Of a DNA stretch of 8,936 nucleotides, positions 5,196 through 8,936 are shown piece by piece. Position 1 is the first letter of the stretch. Every line of letters begins with the position of its first letter. Location: positions 1-8,936 of the forward strand of contig CAJUFF010000118.1 in NCBI GenBank assembly GCA_910585505.1. The letters are read 5' to 3'. The position numbers and the translations under genes are program-made. The notes beneath the pieces are model-generated. The model saw only the letters and a program-made list of their open reading frames with translations. It did no database searches and was not told the origin of the DNA. The stretch comes from an uncultured Ruminiclostridium sp. (GTDB taxonomy: Bacteria > Bacillota > Clostridia > Oscillospirales > Ruminococcaceae).

Positions 5196-6059
5196 GTGAA
5201 AATGAAAAAATTATTGGCAGGGGTACTTGCCGGGGCTATGGCGGTTTCGGCGGTTACTTTTACGTCGATTACGTTGAGTGCGGCGGATGATCCAAATGAG
5301 GTAGTTTTATACCAATATGAAGCCGGGGTTATGAATGATTTTATTATTGACAAATCTTATCTATCGCAAGCCGAAAATTCGATATCTATCAGCTTAGAAG
5401 GCGAAAACGGTACTTGGTTTAATGCACAAACTGTAGGCTCACCATGGGGTGGGCCCGGAGGAGGCAATCCAGTTGTTTTTTCTAAAGCTGATGATGAAAC
5501 CAATTTTACAGTAGCTAAAGAAACCGGAATAAAAATATACAGCATATTAGAGGGTGGTTATACTAAGGTTAATAAAATTACAGTTACAATAGATGATGCT
5601 TCACCTGTAACCGTATATGACATTTTAACAGCTCCTGCAGGTGCGGTATATAACAATGATGGCGATACATTCAGAGTAACTGCTGATATGCTTGCCAAAG
5701 CAAATATAACTGCCAAAAATATTAAGGCATGTAAATTTAATGTAAAAATCGAAGCAGTTGATTCCGGCGCTGAATTTAACTCTTATCTTGTTGATGCAAA
5801 AGATGCACCAAGCTGGTTTACCGGAATTTTCGGCGGAACCAAGCCTTCTTCAGCGGAAACATATTCCTTTTGTGTTCCCGAAAAGACGTCCGTATGGAAT
5901 AATGATACCCATCAAAATGAAGATGGTCCTGAAACAACAACCGGTGAGTATAGTGTTTTAGATAAAGGTTTTTACATTCAGTTCAAAAACATGACCGTTT
6001 CAAAAATTTTTATTACAACCCCACTATTGCATCAACATACGAAGATGCAACAGTTATAA
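5196..6059 (+). CDS. Secreted multidomain surface protein, N-terminal part (frameshifted)
   Basis: N-terminal part of a large exported protein. The GTG start at 5196 lies 10 bases after AAGGAGG (5179-5185); the ATG at 5202 would be too far. A Sec signal peptide is clear: KMKK, a hydrophobic core, and a likely cut after LSAA (about residue 30). Two beta-rich modules follow (about 33-125 and 135-272), rich in Gly, Asn, Trp and Phe (for example GTWFNAQ and PSWFTGIFGG), and ending in similar strands (VNKITVTI; VSKIF). They resemble carbohydrate-binding-type beta-sandwiches, but I do not recognise a specific family. As read, the frame runs into 17 unrelated codons (ITTPLLHQHTKMQ) and stops at 6059. 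The natural continuation (YYNPTIASTYEDATV) is in the -1 frame from 6011, so this is the front of the gene continuing to the window end. Base composition is much more AT-rich than the later half. Confidence 0.85.
   Translation: MKMKKLLAGVLAGAMAVSAVTFTSITLSAADDPNEVVLYQYEAGVMNDFIIDKSYLSQAENSISISLEGENGTWFNAQTVGSPWGGPGGGNPVVFSKADDETNFTVAKETGIKIYSILEGGYTKVNKITVTIDDASPVTVYDILTAPAGAVYNNDGDTFRVTADMLAKANITAKNIKACKFNVKIEAVDSGAEFNSYLVDAKDAPSWFTGIFGGTKPSSAETYSFCVPEKTSVWNNDTHQNEDGPETTTGEYSVLDKGFYIQFKNMTVSKIFITTPLLHQHTKMQQL
6002..6011 (+). other. Frameshift site at A5T5 tract in the surface-protein gene
   Basis: Five A (6002-6006) then five T (6007-6011). Up to here coding is in the frame of 5196; after it, coding sense is in the -1 frame. 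One extra A or T in this tract would restore a continuous reading (for example VSKIFYYNPTIAST). The site is not a classical X-XXY-YYZ slippery heptamer in the zero frame. It may be a true one-base deletion (pseudogene or phase-variable state) or a sequencing or assembly error. Confidence 0.75.
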
Positions 6060-8936
6060 TAGAAAATAAAGATATTGTTCTTAATCAATATGCGTGGACT
6101 GGAGAACACTACTCAGGTGAACATTTATTTACGGTTGACGGACATAACGCCGCTAACTTTGGCGGATTAGGTATTGATAATTTAACTGTTAAATTTAATA
6201 TTGATTCAATTACCAACAGCAACGGACAGGAAATAGCTCCGGAAAACGTTGATTTTTCTATCCAAATTATGCCCGATTGGATAAATTCACAATGGTTTAA
6301 TCCGACTTTTGAATATGATGCTGCTACTAAGGAAGTAAGCTTAACTGTAAATATTAAAAATATGTTAGCTGAAAAGGATCCTTACACAACATTGGAATCA
6401 ATTAGCCTTTTAGCTAAAGTTCATCAAGACAACACAGACAGTAGCGTTACTATTAAAATAGGAAAAAAAATAAATTCTGTTTCTGAAATAATCCTCAACA
6501 AAGAAACCCTTACGGTAGAAAAAGGCAAAACCGCACAGCTTGAAGCAACGGTTTTACCAGAAAACGCAACCGACCCGACCGTTACATGGACGTCTTCCAA
6601 TACGGAAGTTGCGACAGTTGACGAAGCAACAGGCGAAATCACCGCATTATCGGAAGGCACAACAACAATCACAGCCGCAGCAGGCGAACAGACAGCGGTC
6701 TGCGAGGTTACAGTCGCTTCCGTTTCCCTTACAGATCTTGCTCTTAAGGTAGGCGATGAAGCCGCTGCTCCCGAAGCGGTAATCAAACCAGAAGATATTG
6801 AAATCTTATGGTCGACGGACGATGAAGAGGGAAATGTTATTACAATTGATGAGGCTACCGGTAAGGTAACTCCCGTTGCTTCCGGTACCGCCAATGTTAC
6901 GGCAACAATCAAAGGCACGGAAATTTCCGCTTCCTGCAAGGTGACCGTAACAAATCCTCTTACAAAAATCAATCTTGACGCTATGAATATAGTTAAGGGC
7001 GCAGAGGACAGCGAAATTACATATACTACCGTCCCCGCAAAGCCCGACGCATTTACGGCTACGTTTGAATCCTCTGACACCGCAGTTTTTACGGTAGTTG
7101 AAAATTCCGGTAAATTCTATGTTCATGCTGTTGAAGTAGGTGAAGCGGATCTTATTGCAAAAGTAGACGCCAAAGAAGTAGGCAGATGTACGGTTAAAGT
7201 TACCGATAAGCTTGTTCCGGCAGAAAGCGTTGAACTGGATAAAACCGCGCTTGAACTTAAAGTAGGCGATACCGATGTACTGAAAGCTACCGTAAGTCCC
7301 GCCGACAGCACTGACAAAATCGTGTGGACTTCCGACAAACCCGACATTGCTTCCGTTGAAAACGGTACCGTTACCGCCAATGCGGCAGGCACAGCCACCA
7401 TTACCGCAGCGGCGGGCGAAAAGACGGCAACCTGTACTGTTACGGTAAATGAAAAGACGATTGCTATCACCTCGGTATCTCTCGACAAAACCGAAGCTAC
7501 CGTTGTGGAAGGCGAAACAGTAGAGCTTACGGCAACCGTTAAGCCCGACACTGCCACCGAGGACAAAACGGTAACATGGACCTCCTCCGACGAAACAATA
7601 GCCACCGTTAAAGACGGCTTAGTAACGGCGGTATCCGAAGGCAAGGCGACAATTACCGCGGCCGCAGGCACAAAATCCGCGTCATGCGAGATAACCGTTA
7701 CCAAAAAAGCGGAGGACACCAAGCCCGACGATACAAAACCGGAAGAACCCAAACCCGAAGAACCGGGCGAAACCTTTACAACTTACGAGCTTAACGAAGC
7801 GGAAAGAGCTATGCTTTCCGATCCCAAGACCACATTTGTTATTAAGTACAACAGCCCCAACGGTTGGAACGACATAGGCTTCGGCGCAAGTACGGCTGAC
7901 GGAGGATGGGCTTCCGCTTCTCTTCCCGCGCAGCAGGGCGAAGGCACTTTGACCGTTACCGTTGAAGAGCTTATTCCTCAGATGAAGGTATCGAGCCTTG
8001 AAGGCGTATCGTATTTCAAGGTGGAAGGATACAACGGTACCGTATTCACAAGCGTTGAAGTCAAGGCCTCCACAGGTGAAGAACCCGGTCCCGACGACGG
8101 AAAAGAGGTAGTTCTCTTTGAAGGCGAAGGCAAAGAAAACGTTGATATCAAGATCAATACCATCAAAAAATATAAAGACAGTGCAATAATTACCGTAAAA
8201 TTCACCACGGCGGCTGCCGAACCCGAAGGACAGACTCTTGACGACTGCAATTTCGGTAGTCTCGCGGCCAGCAACAACACGGGCGCGGGCGGATGGTGGT
8301 CACAGCCCGTTGACGCGGCCTATTGGAACAAAACCAGCTCCGAAGGCATTAACGCGTGGGGCGATACGGGAACATTCAAAACTACCGTAGCCGACTATGT
8401 AAAGAATCTTCAGGACTGCGAAAACATTTCCGAAATCGCGACGGCGTGGGCTTGTCCTTGGAACGGCACGGTTATCAATAAGGTAACTATCGAAGGCGAG
8501 CTTGCCGGAGGCACAACACCTCCCGACGACACAACCACAGGCACAGACTCTCCCGCACCCACTCCCACCCCCGGCGGCTCCGGCAGCTTCACGGTACCCG
8601 GCACGGCTGAAACAACCGCACCCGATACCACCACTCCTCCCGCAGCCGAAGGCAGCGTAACTCCCGAAACGACTCAGCTTGTCAACGGCGACAGCACCGT
8701 AAAGGTTGAGTTCGCGGCGGGCAGCGTAAAGACAGGCGCGGTACTGGACGTAAAGAAGGGCGCGGAAACCGCTACATCCGCAACCTATGACATCACCCTT
8801 AAGCTTGCAAATGCTGCTATCCAGCCGGACGGCACGCTGACCATAACAATAAGCGTTCCCGCGAACCTGTTAGGCGCAGACAATTACTACGTATACCGCG
8901 CCGAGACAGACGGCAGCTACACAGATATGATGGCGG
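6011..8936 (+). CDS. Surface protein continuation: five Big_2 Ig-like repeats, binding-like modules, truncated by window end
   Basis: 975 codons stay open to the right edge with no stop, in the -1 frame of the preceding part, with no ribosome site or plausible start of their own (the first in-frame ATG, 6269, has none). Order: a beta-sandwich-like module (about 6080-6470, with WINSQWFNP); five Big_2-type Ig-like repeats (6470-7705); a Lys/Pro/Glu linker (about 7706-7770); a module with GWNDIGFGA (about 7776-8075); a second with GAGGWWSQP (about 8101-8515); a Pro/Thr/Gly linker (about 8515-8655); and a C-terminal surface module (8656 onward) reaching DNYYVYRAETDGSYTDM at the edge. The repeats act as spacers and the aromatic modules probably bind polysaccharide, so an extracellular adhesin or fibre-binding scaffold is likely. 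No catalytic domain, sortase motif or dockerin is seen, but the true C-terminus is missing. Confidence 0.85.
6470..7705 (+). repeat. Array of five Big_2 (bacterial Ig-like) domain repeats
   Basis: Units of about 77-85 residues begin at roughly 6470 (INSVSEIILNKETL), 6719 (VSLTDLALKVGD), 6952 (PLTKINLDAMNIVKG), 7207 (KLVPAESVELDKT) and 7450 (EKTIAITSVSLDKT). Units 1, 4 and 5 are closest to the family consensus, with VTWTSS, VATV, GTTTITAAAG and CEVTV-type motifs. Units 2 and 3 are divergent, and unit 2 lacks the usual VTW core (it reads EILWSTDD). Confidence 0.85.
8871..8936. repeat. Terminal inverted repeat, right copy
   Basis: Reverse complement of 1-66, exact over 8882-8936 (55 bases). Here it is in-frame coding sequence of the C-terminal module of the surface protein (LGADNYYVYRAETDG). 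Confidence 0.9.

Noticed and set aside
6424..7752. Long open minus-strand frames opposite the Ig-like repeats
   Set aside because: They are Val/Ser/Ala-rich low-complexity shadows of the codon pattern of the plus-strand Big_2 repeats, with no ribosome sites or recognisable domains.
1..8936. Transposon or insertion sequence bounded by the terminal inverted repeats
   Set aside because: No transposase or integrase is present, the right copy is ordinary coding sequence of a domain, and the exact 55-base identity fits an assembly overlap.
1..8936. CRISPR array, tRNA or rRNA genes
   Set aside because: No regularly spaced direct repeats with unique spacers, tRNA cloverleaf or rRNA sequence was seen; the only 16S similarity is the 12-nt tail motif at 4905-4916.

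Overview
The window looks like a complete metagenome contig from an anaerobic, gut-type member of the Clostridia (Ruminococcaceae/Oscillospiraceae-like). This rests on the SCIFF peptide with its maturase (a pair typical of Clostridia), sigma-A type promoters with 17-base spacing, strong AAGGAGG-type ribosome binding sites, and a large Ig-like surface protein of the kind seen in fibre-degrading gut Firmicutes. No rRNA or other marker gene is present, so the placement is an inference.

Layout. 1-109: a short minus-strand remnant of a paralogue of the large surface protein; its first 55 bases are the exact reverse complement of the last 55 bases of the window. 186-1937: the SCIFF/ranthipeptide locus, with promoter, scfA (47-aa six-Cys precursor), a strong intrinsic terminator or attenuator, and scfB (radical SAM/SPASM maturase). 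1938-2289: non-coding, with a 71-bp palindromic element and the leader of the next gene. 2290-3714: a membrane-anchored HtrA-type trypsin-like/PDZ protease, closed by a terminator. 3715-4072: non-coding, with a consensus promoter followed by two long perfect inverted repeats. 4073-4690: a MarR-family regulator. 4691-5195: non-coding by conventional criteria, but holding a consensus promoter, a roughly 110-nt structured RNA candidate with its own terminator, and then the promoter of the last gene. 5196-8936: a secreted multidomain protein (signal peptide, beta-sandwich binding-like modules, five Big_2 Ig-like repeats, two more modules, a Pro/Thr linker and a C-terminal surface module). It is broken by a one-base frameshift at an A5T5 tract and cut by the window end.

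How the parts relate. All clear genes are on the plus strand, but promoters and terminators divide them into separate units: scfA(-scfB), htrA, marR, a small RNA candidate and the surface protein. ScfB should install thioether cross-links in ScfA. The neighbouring HtrA protease could in principle act on exported peptides, but only adjacency supports this. The MarR gene has no obvious target gene beside it, and the palindromes at its own promoter suggest autoregulation.

The most unusual signals are the small RNA candidate at about 4884-4994, whose loop carries a 12-nt copy of the 16S rRNA 3' tail (anti-Shine-Dalgarno); the double palindrome in the marR leader with a mutually exclusive alternative pairing; the frameshifted and compositionally mosaic surface protein; and the exact 55-base terminal inverted identity, which looks like an assembly-graph signature.
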